This document shows, piece by piece, positions 18,780-32,211 of a stretch of 64,000 bases of DNA. The stretch comes from Symsagittifera roscoffensis (lineage: Eukaryota; Xenacoelomorpha; Acoela; Convolutidae): NCBI RefSeq assembly GCF_963678635.1, contig NC_087071.1, forward strand, positions 24,869,821-24,933,820, given 5' to 3'. The position numbers and the translations under genes are program-made. Each line of letters begins with the position of its first letter. Position 1 is the first letter of the stretch. The notes below the pieces were generated by a model. That model was not told where the DNA came from, searched no databases, and was given only the letters and a program-made list of their open reading frames with translations.

Positions 18780-19090
18780 ATAAGCAGACTACGAATCAAG
18801 AACAAAATAAAAAAAAATCGTCAAGTTGCAACAAAAACTGAAGGCTTCACAGAGGAAGATAGCGATCCTCAGATCGTACAATGTGGAGCTAGAAGCCGGA
18901 AGGAAGCTCTAGACGAAATTTAGAGCTATTGAGATCAAAAACCTTATATAAATTTGAGTCCATTAACCTAACCTATCTACATAACTTTTTCGTTTGATGT
19001 TCTTTTTAAATGTTATAACTATAGTATTTAATCATTAAAGTGTTTAAACTTTCACCATGGTAACTATAAGAATCGAACAGCTTAATTCTT
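18780..19090 (+). other. Noncoding stretch between the 181-aa ORF and the polypurine tract
   Basis: Nothing recognisable. It is A-rich near 18,810 and otherwise plain. Confidence 0.4.
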
Positions 19091-19126
19091 AAAAAAGGGG
19101 TGAGTTGTAGTATTGAAAATACTACA
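19091..19126 (+). promoter_or_regulatory. Polypurine tract and palindromic LTR start
   Basis: AAAAAAGGGG (19,091-19,100) is followed by TGAGT. Then TGTAGTATT-GAA-AATACTACA forms a perfect 9-bp inverted repeat with a 3-base loop (19,106-19,126). A purine tract directly before a TG-starting palindrome is the usual look of the 3' LTR boundary in Ty3/gypsy and BEL elements. Confidence 0.55.
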
Positions 19127-20756
19127 CAGACAAAAGACCATTGTCTTAATTGTTTATTTGACGATCCAATTCTAAATTGGAGCGTGCCATTTAAATTAAA
19201 GCCTCTTTTCTTTAAATCAGATTTTGACTGATTTACTCTTATGAGGACTATAAAATCTTGTTTTGAAAATCCACTACTTTTTAATTACTTGTCCAATTTT
19301 TCTCATTTTTTTATGCTCACTATTTTAAAAGAGCGGCGATTAATAACACGTCCCTTTTAACTTTAACTTGAAACAAAATGGATAAATATTTAGCAGTCTT
19401 GCCGGCTGCACTGAAATTCTCCTTGCTTTGATTAAGCAGAGATGCACCTGCAATATGATGCATCAGAGAGAGTAATATGAATTTCTATTCAGACAAAACT
19501 GAAGGCTGCGGTTTTAATCAAACAGGACTAATAATTAAAAGATATTTTATTTGAAAAAATCAAATAAAAACCAGTTGAAAATTCCTTTTGAAGAAAAGGA
19601 GAATAAAAGAGCAGGTGAAACCTGAATAATTAAAGATTGAATCAGCCGCCGGTTTATGCTTACGGCGGACTATGGAAAGACGATACTGACGACCAAACCA
19701 GAAGTGCCCCGAAGTGGACACAATCAAGGGCGACCCAAGAATACCAATCAGCCATCGACCTTAGTAAGAAGATAAAAATATTGATGAACAAAATAAGATT
19801 AACTCAACCTCCCCTCATAGGTATATTTCTTGAAGCTGTTCGAGTCGTTTATGTAATCTAATAACCCAGTGCTTTGTATTTAACCAACTAATTAATTCAT
19901 ACCTTTTCTAACTATTGTTTCTACTCTAACTTTTGTCAAGACAACTTGACGATCTAAGGTGAGACTTCTAACTTAGGATAAAATTACTAAGCATTCAACC
20001 AGCAATGATCGCTAAGTAAAACTGGTGCGACCGCAGCAGAGAACTACTCCTTAAGAAATTCCTTTTCCAACAAACTCGAAACAGCTTTTAAAATTCAAAA
20101 AAGTATGTTAATATTAGGATCTGTAAGTATTTGTCAGATTAGTTTCCAACCTCAAAAAGCCAGAGACAATGGGTATCTTTCGATAGAAACACAATTTCAT
20201 TGTCTTCTACTTGACAGATATTCCTAGTAGGGTTCTTGCGATAAGTATCCCCTGCGCTAGCAGTCGCCCACGCTATTCCTCCACCTCGAGGTCTATTATA
20301 TGGCTTTTTAACTGACATTAGCTCCTGAACTTAACTATTATCTACTATTATAATAATATATAAAATTTCTGAAAGAATCGTTCTCTGCCTAAGTCCGCTA
20401 GTAAAATATACCCGTTTTTCCAGTAACCCACTAGATATATGCCGAAACTTCAGTTTAAAGTTATTATCACTAAAATTAGCTAAATCTTGTATTCAACTAA
20501 TGTGCTCAAAAACTTATTAATTATCTTCATTTATTTTTTTGAGAGGGTTAAGTGGTCATATGTGCAATCTAAGAGTACCCTAAATTGAATGATAAAACGA
20601 ATCCTTCATAAAATTATCTCAAACCATCCACGCTTGTTGCTATTTATTCAAATCCTTCATCATTTCTCGAGGCTTATCCTCAACTTTTCTTTAAAAAATT
20701 TTAATTCTACCCACCTTAACGTAACTTAAACCTAAATCATCCATCAGTAAGCTACC
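19101..20756 (+). mobile_element. LTR-like segment of a third element (C)
   Basis: Starts at the polypurine tract. A TATA-like ctataaaatc lies near 19,249. No confirmed coding sequence is present. An open stretch at 19,637-19,861 lacks an ATG and is not convincing. The end is set by the loss of non-satellite sequence at 20,756, which is also where similarity to 223-331 stops. If it is one LTR, 1.65 kb is long, so it may be an LTR plus a leader. Confidence 0.4.
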
Positions 20757-23700
20757 AAAAAATTGATTTTTTTGAAAGGAGTTTATGAGGCTATTAAATT
20801 TTTTAAAGGTTTTTTGTAGACTGCATCAATTCGCTAAAAATGAAACTTTGAAATATATCAATGAGTTTCAAAGACGGAGACGACGTTTCGCGCAAAATTT
20901 AAGTTCTTCTAAGCCAACTATGTACGCTTTGAAACTTTGATACAAATCAAATAATTTCATGTAATGATTCGGTTTGTTAAATTTAAACAAATTTTTAAGC
21001 AAGCTAATCAAGCTAAGAAATTTGGAAGCGTTTCAAAATGCTTTCAAGACAAAATCGATTGGTGAAAAACTAAACTTGCTTAAAGTCGGTTATTCAAGCT
21101 GTGAATCTATAAAAAAAATGCAAGTTAATACTTAGAGGTGTATCATTTCGCAAAAAGTTTCAGTTTCTTAAAGCAAACTATTCAAGCATTCAAATTCTAG
21201 AAGAGTTTTAATAATTTCGTAGACGGAATCAGTTCATCAATTATTATAATTTTTAAGAAAATTTTTCGAGTTTTGAAATTTTTAAATATTTGAAGTTATC
21301 TCAAAGTTTGAATTGGTTCGCGAGAAGGTTGCAGTTTGTAAGCAAGCTGTTTCAGCTATGAAATTGTGAAATTTTTAATGTGGTTTCGTCGACAGAATCG
21401 GTTGACGAAAAATTTAAGCTTTTCAAAAGCAAGCAAACAAGCTTTGAATCTAAAAATGCTCAAATTATCCCACACACTGATTGAGTTCTGGAAAAAGTTA
21501 ATTTTTTAAGCAAGCTATTAAATTTTTTTAAAAAGCTTCATGTTAATTCATAGACGGAATAGTTCGCAAAATTTTATAGAGGGAACAGTTTTCAAAAAAC
21601 AGAGTTTTTAAAGCTATGTATTTAAGCTTTGGTTTATTTCAACTTATTTAATAGATCGAATCGTTTTTTAGGAAGCTAAGAAACTTTGAAAGGTTTAGGG
21701 TTTTTTCATAACTGTAATTGTTCTGCCCCAAGTTACAAAATTTTTAGCAAGCTATTCAACCTTCAATTCATTGAAACAAGCCCTGTTATTTCATAGACGG
21801 AATCATTTTGCAAAAAAATTGATTCCCTTAAGCAAATTTCCAGCTTTGAATTATTCCAAGATCTTCTATAGACTGAACTCGTCTGAAAAATAAGAAAAAA
21901 ATTTAGGCAAGTTTTTCCAGCTATGAAACTTTGAAATGTTTCAAGTTATTTCATAGATGGAATCGATTTGTGCGAAGTAAGTGTTTTAAGCAAACTTTTT
22001 ACCTTCGAATCTTTGAAACAGTTCAAGTTTTTTCATAGACAAAATCTTTTCACAATGAGGTTAATTTTTTAAGCAAGGGAATCAATCTTTGAATTTGAAA
22101 TACTCAAGTTATCGCATTGACGTAATCGGATTGCGAAAAGATTGAATTTCTCAAGCTATATTTTCCAGCTTTGAAAATGTGATATAGTTCAATTTATCTC
22201 ATGAACGGAATCAATTATTTGCAAAACTGCTGAAAATTTAATGCAACCTAACCAAGATTTGAATCTGAATTAATTCAATTTATCTCATAGTAGGAATTGG
22301 TTCGCAGAAGTTATTTCATAGGCGGAATCGAGCTTTAAAATTGAGTTCTTTGAGCTTCGAGACTTGAAAAATTTCAAGATATTTCCAGACTGAATCGGTT
22401 CGCAAACAATTTTAAATTTTTCAAGCAAGCTTTTCGTGCTTTGAAACTTTTAAATGTTTCATAATCTTCATAGATTGAATCAGCTCGCGAAAAAAATGAG
22501 ATTTTTAAGCATTGTTTTTTAGCTAACAAAACTTAAAAAATGCCGTGTAATTTCAGCAACGTAACCGGATTGCGAAAGGCTTATGTTTGTTTTTTAGCAA
22601 GCTAATCAAGCTTTGAATCTGAAATATTTCAATTTATCTCGTACACAGAATGTATTCACGAAAAGATGGAAATTATTAAGCAAGCTATTCGAACTTTAAA
22701 AATTTGACGTATTTTCATAGACGGAATCGGTTCCAGCTAAGTACGATTTTTGAGCTGACTATTCGAGCTTTGAGACATTGAATTTTTTCAAGCTATTTCC
22801 AGACTAAACCGGTTTGCAAATAATTTAAATTTTTTAAGCCTGCGGTTTGCGATCCGAATCAGTTATTTCCTGGAATGATTGGAATCGCAAAACTTTGAAG
22901 TTATTTAAGCCAGCTTATCGAACTACAAAACTAAAAAATATATCAACGTACTTAATAAATGGAACAGGTTCGAGAAAAAATGTTTTCAGGCAAGGTAATT
23001 GAGCTCGGAAAATTAAATTAAATTAAGTTGTTTCGTAGACTAGTTTAGTTTGCACAAAAATTGAGTTTTTAAGCCAGCAATTCGAACTTTGAAATTTCAA
23101 ATTATTTCAACTTAATTTATGGAGAATTTTGGTCCGCAAAGTTTTGAATGGTTTTGAAACATTGATTTTTTTCAAGATAATTTCAAAACATAATTGGCTG
23201 GCGTAAAGCTTAAGATTTTTTCAAAATAAGCTAATCAAGTTTCGAATCTAAAGTAATTCAATTCTTCTCATTGACGGAATTGTTTCGCGCAAATTATGAG
23301 TTTTCTCGGCAGGCTATTTGAGCTTCGAGAATTTGAAATATTTCAAAACATTTCCAGACTGAATCGACTTGCATACAATTCAAGTTTTTTAAGTAAGCTT
23401 GCCGTGTAATTTCGAATAACATGGCTTTTTCGAACTGTGAAACTATTAAATGTTTCAAGCATCTTCATAGACGGAATCGGTTCGCAAAAAATTGGAGCTT
23501 TTTAAGCAATATATTCGAGCTTTGAGATTTTGAAACATTTCAATTTATTTCATAGAAAGAATTTGTTCGCAGAAAGTTTGAGAATTTATGCAAGATTTTC
23601 GAGCAAGGAAACTTTAAAATGTTTCAAGTATTTTCATAGACGGATTCGGTTGAGGAAAAGCTTAAGACTTTTTCAAGCGAGCTAATCAAGCTTTGGATAT

Positions 23701-26700
23701 AATTTTGTATTAACTGAATAAGTCCGCAAAAAAAATAAATTTAAGCAAGCATAATCGCCTATGAAACTTTGAAATGTTCCAAGTTATTTCATAGATGAAA
23801 GGATTTACGCTAAATAAGTTTTCTAAGCAAGCTATTCACCCTTTGGTTCTTTGAAGCATTTCAAGTTATTTCATAGACTGATTCGGGTCGCAAAAAAAGT
23901 AAAGTTTTTTAAGCAAGCTAATTGAGTTATGAAACTTTGGAATATATCAAGTTATTTCATAGACTCAGTAAATTTGAGTAAAAAAGGGTTTTACGCATGT
24001 TACTTGAGATCGGAAAATTGAAATAAATTAATTTGTTTCATAGACTGATTTGATTTGCACAAAAAATGAGTTTTTTAAGCCAGCTATTCGAGCTTTGAAA
24101 CTTTGAAAAATTTCAATTTATTTCATAAAAGGAATCGGTTTGCAAAAAAATTGCGATATTTAAGCATGCTTTTCGAGCTTTGAACAGAAATAGTTAAAAT
24201 TATCTGATACACGGAATGAGTTCGCGAAAAGATTGAAAATTTAAGGCGAGCTTTTCGAGCTTTGAAACAGAAATAGTTCAAGTTATCTCATAGACGGAAT
24301 TGGTTAGCAAAAAGTTGAATTTTTTAAGCAAGCTATTCAAGTTTTGAAGATTTGAATTATTTCATGTTTTTTCTTCTTAAAAGGAGTTGGTTCGCTAAGA
24401 AGTTGAAATTTGTAAGCAAAAATTTTGAGCTTTTAAACTTTGAAATCTTCAATTTAGTTCATCAAAATATTCATTTCGTGAAAAGATTGAGATTTTCAAG
24501 CATAATTTTGGGCTATGAAACACTTCATCTAATTTCATAAACGGAACTGAAATGTGCAAAAGTTGAATTTTTAAGCACGCTGTTCATGCTTTGAAACCTT
24601 GAATTATTTCAAATTATCTCATAGACGGAATCGGTCAGCTAAAAACTTGAAAATTTTATGCCAGCTGTTCGAGTCTTGAAGATTTGAAATATTTCAAGTT
24701 GTTTCATAGAAGGAATCGGTAAGCAAAAAATTTGAAGTCGATTGTGGAAAAATTGAACTTTTTAAGCCCGCTGTTCGAGTATTGAAGCTTTGAATAGTTT
24801 CAATTTATTCCATAGATGAAACCGGTAAGCGAAAGGTTGAATTATTTAAGCCAGCGTCTCGAGGTTTAAATTCTTGAAATATTTCAAGTTATTTCATAAA
24901 CGAAACTGGGTAGCAAACGTTTGAAATTTTTAAGATGCTTTCCGAGCTATCGATCTTTGATATATTTCATGTAAAGTCATAAACGGAACCGGAAAGCGAA
25001 AGATTGAGTTTTTTTTGCAAATTTTAACTTTTTTTAAGTTATCTCGTACACGGAAGCGTTCGCAAAAAGATTTAAGTTTTTAAGCATGCATTACGAGCTA
25101 TGAAATCGCAGAACCCGATCGCAGAAATTTTAAGTTTATTGTGCAGGCTAATCAAGCTTTGAATCTGTAAGAGTTCAAGTAATCTCATACACGAAATGGG
25201 TTCTCGAAAAACTTGAAAGTTTTAAGCAAGCTAGTCGAGCTTTGAAACTCTTTATTTTTTCAAGTTATCTCATAGACGGATTTGGTTCGCCAAAGTTTCA
25301 TGTATTTGGTTCGCCAAATTTTAAGCATGTTTTTCGAGAAATGAAACTTTGAAATTTTTCATGTTATTTCATAGACGGAACAGGATTGCCAAAAAATTGA
25401 ATACTTTACGCACGCTGATCGAGCTTTCAAAATTTAAAAATTTTCAAATGATCTCATAGACGCAATCGGTTGGCAAAAAGGTTGAACTTCTTAGGCGAGC
25501 TAATTGAGCTTTGAAAATTGAAAATTTGAATTATTTCAAGTAATTTCAGAAGCAAAATCCAATTGCGAAAAGGTTGAGTTTTTTAAGCAAGCTGTTCGAG
25601 CTATAAAACTTTGAACTATTAAAAGTTATTTTCTAGACAGAATCGGTTGGCGAAAAATTGAATAGTTTTCAAAGCAAGCCAATCAAGCTTTGAATCTGAA
25701 TTAGTTCAATTTTCTCATAGACGGAATCGGTTTGCGAAAATGTTGCATTTTGTGAGCAAGCTATTCAAAATTTAAAAACTTGTATTATTCCAGGATACTT
25801 CCAAACTGAATCGGATGGCAAAAATTGAAAACACTTTTTGAGCAAGCGGTTTGCGAAAATTTTGAGTTTTTTGGAGCAATAGACTCGATCTACGAAACTT
25901 TGAAAAACTTCAAGTTACCTCAATGACGGAATCGGTTTGCAACAACGTTGAATTTTTAAAGCAAGCTATTTGAGCTTCAAAATTTTGAAATATCTCAAAC
26001 TAATTCATAAAATAATCGGTTAGCAAAAAAAGTTGAGATTTTTAAGAATGCTTTTCAAATAATTTCATAGACAATATCCGTTCGCAAAAAAGTTGGATTC
26101 TTTAGCAACCAATTAGAGCTACGAAGTTCTGAAATAGTTCAAGTTATCTCATTGACGGTTCAAGAAAAAGTTGAGTTTTTTAGCAAGTTTTTCGAGCTAT
26201 GAAATTATGAAACATTTCAAGTTAATATATGGACTGAAGCAATCAATTCGAGCCATGAAACTTTGAATTTTTATAAGTTATCTCATTGACAAAATAAGTT
26301 CGCAAAGAAATTGAAGTTTTAGCAGGATTTTAAAATAAATGAAATTTTGAAAAAAATCATGTAAATTCATCGACGGAATCAACTCGCAAAAAGATTGAAT
26401 TTTATAAGCAATCAATTTGATCTTTGAAAATTTGAATACTTTAAGTTAGTTCATAAAAGTTTCGGTTCGCGAAAAGGTTGAGATCTGATTTCACAGACGA
26501 AACTGGATTGTGAAAAAAATGAATTTTTTAAACACTGCACTCGAGCTTTAAAATTTAGAATTGTTTCAAGTTATCTCATACAAAGAATTTGTTAGCAAAA
26601 ACGTTGAATTGTTTAAGCACGCTATTGGAGCTTTGAAATTTTGAAATGTTCCATGTAATTTTATTGACGGAAATGGATCGCAAAAAATTTACGTTTTTTC

Positions 26701-27990
26701 ACTCAATCACTGAAAGAGTTCAAGTTATCTCGTGCAATCAATGGACGAGATAGCGTGCTTTGAATTTTCACAATTGTACTCAATCTAATCATAGACGGAA
26801 TCGGTTTAAGCAAAAAGAATATAATTTTAAGTGATTTATTCAAGTTTTGAAATTTTGATTTTTTTTTCAATTAATTTCATAGACAGAACTGATTCGCGAA
26901 CTGGTTGAAATTTTCAAGCCAGCTATTCGAGCTTCGAAACTTTGAATATTTTAAGTTATTTGATCGATGGTTGCGGTTCGCGAAAATGTTAGGATTTGTA
27001 AACAGGATTGTGGGCTAAGAAACATTGAATTACTTCATCTTATTTCAAAGACGAAACTGGATTGCGAAAAGGTTGAATTTTTTGAACACTTTACTCGAGC
27101 TTTAAAATTTAGAATTGTTTCAAGTTGTCTCATAAACGGAATCGGTTAGCAAAAACGTTGAATTGTTCAAGCACGCTATTGGAACTTTGGTATTTTGAAA
27201 TAGTTTAAGTATTTGTATCGACGGAAACGAATCGCAAAAATTCACGTTTTTGTACTCAATCTAATCGGGTTTTGAATATTAAAGAGCTCAAGTTATCTCG
27301 TGCAATGAATGGGTTAGCAAAAAGAAAAAAAAATTAAGTGATTTACTCAAGCTATCAAACTTTGATTTATTTCATGTAATATCATAGACGGAATCGGTTA
27401 GCAAAAACGTTGAATTGTTTAAGCAAGGTGTTGGAGCCTTGAAATTTTGAAATAATTCATGTGAGTTCATTGACAGAACCGGATCGCAAAAAATTCAGGT
27501 TTTTGTTACTCAATCTCATCAAGTTTTGAATCTGAAAGAGTTCAATTTATCTCCTGCAATGAATGGGTTAGCAAAAAGATTATAATGTTTAAGTGATTTA
27601 TTCAAGCTTTGAAACTTTGATTTATTTCAAGTACTTTCATAGACGGAATCGGTTAGAAAAAAGGTTGAATTTTTAAGCAAGCTATTCGAGCTCTAAAGAT
27701 TAAATATTTCACGTTGTTTCATAGAAGGAATCGGTTAGCAAAAAGATATTTTATTTTTTTATGCAAGCTAATCAAGCTTTGAATCTGAAATAGTTCATGT
27801 TTTCTCTTTCACGGAATTTGTTCGCGAAAAGATTGAAATTTTTAAGCAAGCTATTCGAGTTTTAAAAATTTGAATTAATTTAAAAAATTTCATAGACGGA
27901 ATCAGTTCGCAAAAAAAGGTTGAACTATTCGATCTTTGAAAATTTGATTTATTTCAAGTAATTTCATAGACGATATCCATTCGCGAAAAA
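20757..27990. repeat. Degenerate 84-85-bp satellite, first block
   Basis: About 85 tandem monomers sharing words such as TTTCATAGACGGAATCGGTT, gcaaaaaggttga, ttttaagcaagcta, tcgagctttgaaactttgaa and atttcaagttat. Monomers are divergent (often 20-30 percent by eye) and of variable length. Short open frames inside (for example 24,352-24,540) are chance. It ends at the element B leader near 27,990. Confidence 0.95.
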
Positions 27991-28126
27991 ACAACTTGAA
28001 ATTCATCAAAGAGAGGAAAAAGAAGAATAAAAAAGCAATATACACACAAACCAGTACACTTGTATAATTGGAATCAACCAATTAGACACATTGATAGTTA
28101 TATATTAATAGTCATCAAACGAAAAA
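27991..28126 (+). other. Leader of element B
   Basis: AT-rich sequence between satellite and the first ATG. A purine-rich segment (gagaggaaaaagaagaataa near 28,010) and TATA-like tatatatt are present. No LTR-sized sequence lies between satellite and gag, so the 5' LTR of B is missing or unrecognisable. Confidence 0.4.
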
Positions 28127-29731
28127 ATGAGCCACACTCAAAGTGACGAAAGTTCAGTTGAAAAAGCAGTTTTTCCCTTTCTTATAGATTCACTCGATGA
28201 TAGAGGACAAACACGATTTTGTAAGAACTTGCTCGTAAATTTGTTTGAACCAGGAATCAGCCCATGCAAAGCAGAATTCCCAGATGTAAAAATCAAAAGA
28301 CAAATTATTGAACTTTATTTGAAAGACATATGTAATCTAACACAACAATATGGAATCTACACCATAGAATTCAGCACACCAAATACAGCCCATCGTAAAT
28401 TGAACTAGAATTTTCAAAAGTATTCTTAGAATATATCAAAAGCATACAATATCATAATTCACAAAGAGCAAACTCCATATTCACTAACGAAGTTTTTGCA
28501 GTAATATATAGTTATACATCTATATTAGAAAAAACAGAAGTTCAAAGTATATCACCAACCGAAACATCAAAACATGCAACAGTACGAATTAAATAACAGT
28601 ATTTTCAACATTTCTACATATAATTCGCAAAAATTTCACTAAAAACGATGTTTCACAAAACACTAAACATGATTTACAAAAGATCTTAGCATGGTTTATA
28701 ATTGACTATTTCACCCAAAATTTAGATTTAATTTCACAAGCAAGAAAAAATTTCAGAAATCAAAAAAAAAATGACACTGCTCTTTCAAAACAATCAGATT
28801 ACGTTTGGGACCCTGACTGGTCTCATCCAGCATTTTTGAATATTCCTCAAGATATCTCGAGTCAAGCAATAAGTACAATATCTTTCCACAGAGATTATGT
28901 AAAGGTAATACCATTAACCATTGACGCAACACCATTAAATTATAATACATTTTTACCTGATACACGAAATAACAGCTTAAATTCAACAGTCATACATCAT
29001 AAAAATCTCAATGGAACCAGAAATCTTACACAACAAGATATTCAAACACCATCACACTTCATAAATGAAGAAATCGTCCAAACAACAGCAACAACTACAC
29101 AACAAAGTATTTCACGAATACACCCTAATCTGACAACACCAAGAAATACAAATACATCACTAACACAGATAACCTTACAATCAACAGTTAAACCTTCGGT
29201 TGCTCCAAAATATTCACATATGGACTATCAAACATATAGACCAATGACAATACCGTCAAAAACACGAAAACCGTTCACAAGAACTACTTTTGCAGAACAC
29301 AATTATAATTATGCTCACCAAACAAAAACAAATCAATTTCCCCAAAAAAATACACAAAAATTAAATCACGTATGTTCCCATTATTGGAATCTCCCAAAAA
29401 CAGCGACCTACACAGGATTATACTGAAAATTACCCATTTTTTCAACAAAATAAAAATAAAAAACATACACCATATAACACAAACTTTTTATCATCTGATG
29501 ATGATGATTAACAACAACCAGATATTTTTGCACCATATACTAAAGAATATCGCACACAGAGACCGCGACAATCTCAACCATCTCAAAATATGAAAATTTA
29601 CCGACAAAACCCAACAGATATACAAAATTCACAACGAATGCATATACAAAACCCATTTAACACACAATCTTTTCAACCAATACAACCACAAAACCCAATC
29701 TTAATGCATTCTTAACAACCAACACAAATGC
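28127..29731 (+). pseudogene. gag: Long N-terminal gag region (matrix-like), element B
   Basis: The ATG at 28,127 starts a 93-codon frame. Coding pattern then continues in other registers through about 29,426 (TEVQSISPTETSK, VWDPDWSHPAFLNIPQD) and into a Gln/Asn/Pro/Thr-rich linker. Frameshifts lie near 28,395 and 28,600, and stops near 29,426 and 29,713. It precedes the capsid, so a matrix or other N-terminal Gag domain is likely. The length (about 530 codons) is unusually large for Ty3/gypsy. No specific family is recognised. Confidence 0.5.
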
Positions 29732-29734
29732 AAA

Positions 29735-31206
29735 ATGAAATACCGCTTCCATATTACCTTCAGCAACATGAAATCGCAAAAAAATCAACTTTCAAATTTT
29801 TCACAGATGCCAAATGCCGCAGAATCACTACAGATGACTATGAATCCATACCTCATGGGTGGATCATCAATAACATCAAATAAACTATTAATGGTATTCA
29901 CAGGAACAGACCCTGAATATTCTGTAGAAGATTATCTAATGCAGTAACAGCAAATTTAATTTCAAATATATTACCCGAACCAATTAATACGCCACTACAT
30001 CAAAATTAGATACATAGACGCACAGCATTAATACAAACAACCCTAGATGGCGCAGCTCAAAAATGGATTTCAGTATTAGCCATTGAAATAAAATCAGACT
30101 GGAAAAGATTCATTCAAGAATTTTCAAAAATGTTTGATTCCGAAAGAAACAAACAACATCAAAGAGTTTTATGCAACAAAATCCGCAGAATACCAAAAGA
30201 AACAATTAAACCATTAGCAGTACGAATCGAAACACTAGTTCGAAAAGCATATTCACTAAATACACATGATTACAAAAACACAAAAATGCCAGAAATTTTG
30301 ATAATGACCTTAACACCTCAATTAAGGAAAATAGCTATAAAAAAGAGAGCATCTCATCCTTCCTCAATTCGAGAACCAGATTTAGATTTTCGAAAATTAG
30401 TAGATAAATTAGAACAAGCAGAAATCACAATGAAACTCGAGGAAACAGAAAATCTAAAACTACAATATGTTAATCGGATTGAAACAAATACTACACATAA
30501 AAATAACATACAAGAATCAGACACAGACCTGATTGAAAAAATCACTGAAATACTAAATATCTACGAAAAACATCCAAACTTTAAAGGCAAACCATCTTTC
30601 AAAAAATGGTGTAAATTTTGCCAACGATACGGACACAGTATTTCCGTATGTAGACAAAAACAACAAGACAATCAGAATAAACCTCAAAAGCACAAAGAAC
30701 CAAATAATTCATTCTATCAATACATGAAAAAAGACCAAAATCTACCAAACAAAAATAAATATAGTAATAACAGTTCAGGAAAACCACTTCCGAGCAACTC
30801 AAATTACACAAAGAATCAATCACCATATAACTCAAGTTGTAGAGGTAGATCACCCGAACGAGGAAATATACTAAATTTCTCACAAAATAGATATAACCGA
30901 TCGAATAGTCAAAAAAACCAGAACAACTATTCACGATCGAATTCCAATACAACAGAATTTGTTTCTGGATCCAGTTTCCAATCAAACCCAAGGAATAGAC
31001 ACCATTCCAATGATCAATCACGAAACTCATCATACAACAGAAATAGAAACTATTCACATAATAGAAATAGAAGTTATTCAAACAATCGAAATCAGAATTA
31101 TCCGAGCAATAGATCAAGAAAAAATTCATATAATAGATCAAACTATCACAGATCAAACAATAATTATCAAAACAGATCACAAAATAATTCACAAATTCGA
31201 AACTAA
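29735..31206 (+). pseudogene. gag: gag capsid and CCHC nucleocapsid, element B
   Basis: The capsid begins near LLMVFTGTDPEYSVEDYL, equivalent to LEKFTGLDPYDYARDFL of element A. A frameshift near 29,944 and a TAG near 30,008 break it before RRTALIQTTLDGAAQKW, the match to the A motif. From 30,130 the frame is open for 358 codons. It includes the knuckle CKFCQRYGHSISVC (30,610-30,651) and a very Asn/Arg/Ser-rich tail ending at TAA 31,204. Confidence 0.85.
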
Positions 31207-32211
31207 AGTTACAATAATCGATACAGAAATTATTCCCAATCACCACATAGGAATAATAACCGCTATCCTGATTCTAAACATCGATAAAGAAGTAGCACAC
31301 CAAAACATCAAAGACACATTAATCAAGTGCAGACTATTGAAGAATCAACTTCAGACCCCCCAGGTATTGATGACACAGGAAGTAACGAATTACAACTAAG
31401 TCATATAAATTGTGAGTCATCAGATACAGACAGTGATACGGATAATACCATCTCTGTAAATATGATAACAGTCAAAAACGACTATGAACCTATCATATAT
31501 GAACAACCTTTTACTTCACATATATATGAAAATCAATTGAAACTCCTTCACAATTACTATATTGGACCCATTGATAATACACAAACTACACAAGAAGTAA
31601 ACGGAATAAACACGGTAATTAAACCCGATAAAAAAGACAAAACACAATGCTCAAACACAAAACATGAATATCAAAATATACAAAAAGAACAACCAAGAGA
31701 AAAAATTAGGACAATTCCATTTCTCTTAGAAAGCCCAAGAAACAAAGAATTTTATCCACCAGATCTTGAAATTAATTTTTTAATTGACTCAGGAGCAGAA
31801 TCAAATACAATTAATATTCCCACATGGAATGAAATCAAAACGTTGCATCCAAACTTAACACCTCTTGAAACCTCTAGTAAATTAGCAACAGCACAAGGCT
31901 CAACAATAGTAAATTGTGGAAAAATCCAATTATTCCTTCTTCCCACGAGAACAATGGAACAAAACAAAACTTTAAGCAAACCATTTAAACAAATATTTCA
32001 TATTACTGATATTAAACACAAAATCATTGGCATACCATTAATATCTAAATATATACCAACATTCAACATCTTAAATAGTAAGATCCATGTCAAAGATAAA
32101 TACACAAAAACAAAAAATACAGCCCTAACATTCTTCCAAAGATTAAACAAAAAACCACCATTTTTTTTTCAAAATTTTACCCCATTTACAATCAACAACG
32201 AAAACACCTGA
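31207..32211 (+). pseudogene. pol: Protease region, element B, in the same frame as gag
   Basis: The gag register continues past TAA 31,204 and a second TAA at 31,285-31,287, then runs open from 31,288 to 32,211. The active site INFLIDSGAESNTINI is near 31,770-31,817. Unlike element A, gag and protease share one frame here. The ancestral element was therefore either a fused Gag-Pro or used stop readthrough. The stretch 31,330-31,700 is an Asp/Ser/Thr-rich linker. Confidence 0.75.

Noticed and set aside
24352-24540. Short open frames inside the satellite (also 26,967-27,149, 50,197-50,397, 58,378-58,880 and 60,361-61,242)
   Set aside because: They follow monomer words, differ from monomer to monomer, and show no shared coding frame.
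30599-31246. 215-codon frame on the complementary strand, Tyr/Phe/Cys-rich
   Set aside because: It mirrors the Asn/Arg/Ser-rich gag tail of element B. Composition explains it.
30959-31399. 146-codon Ile/Thr/His-rich frame
   Set aside because: Shadow of the gag tail in another register.
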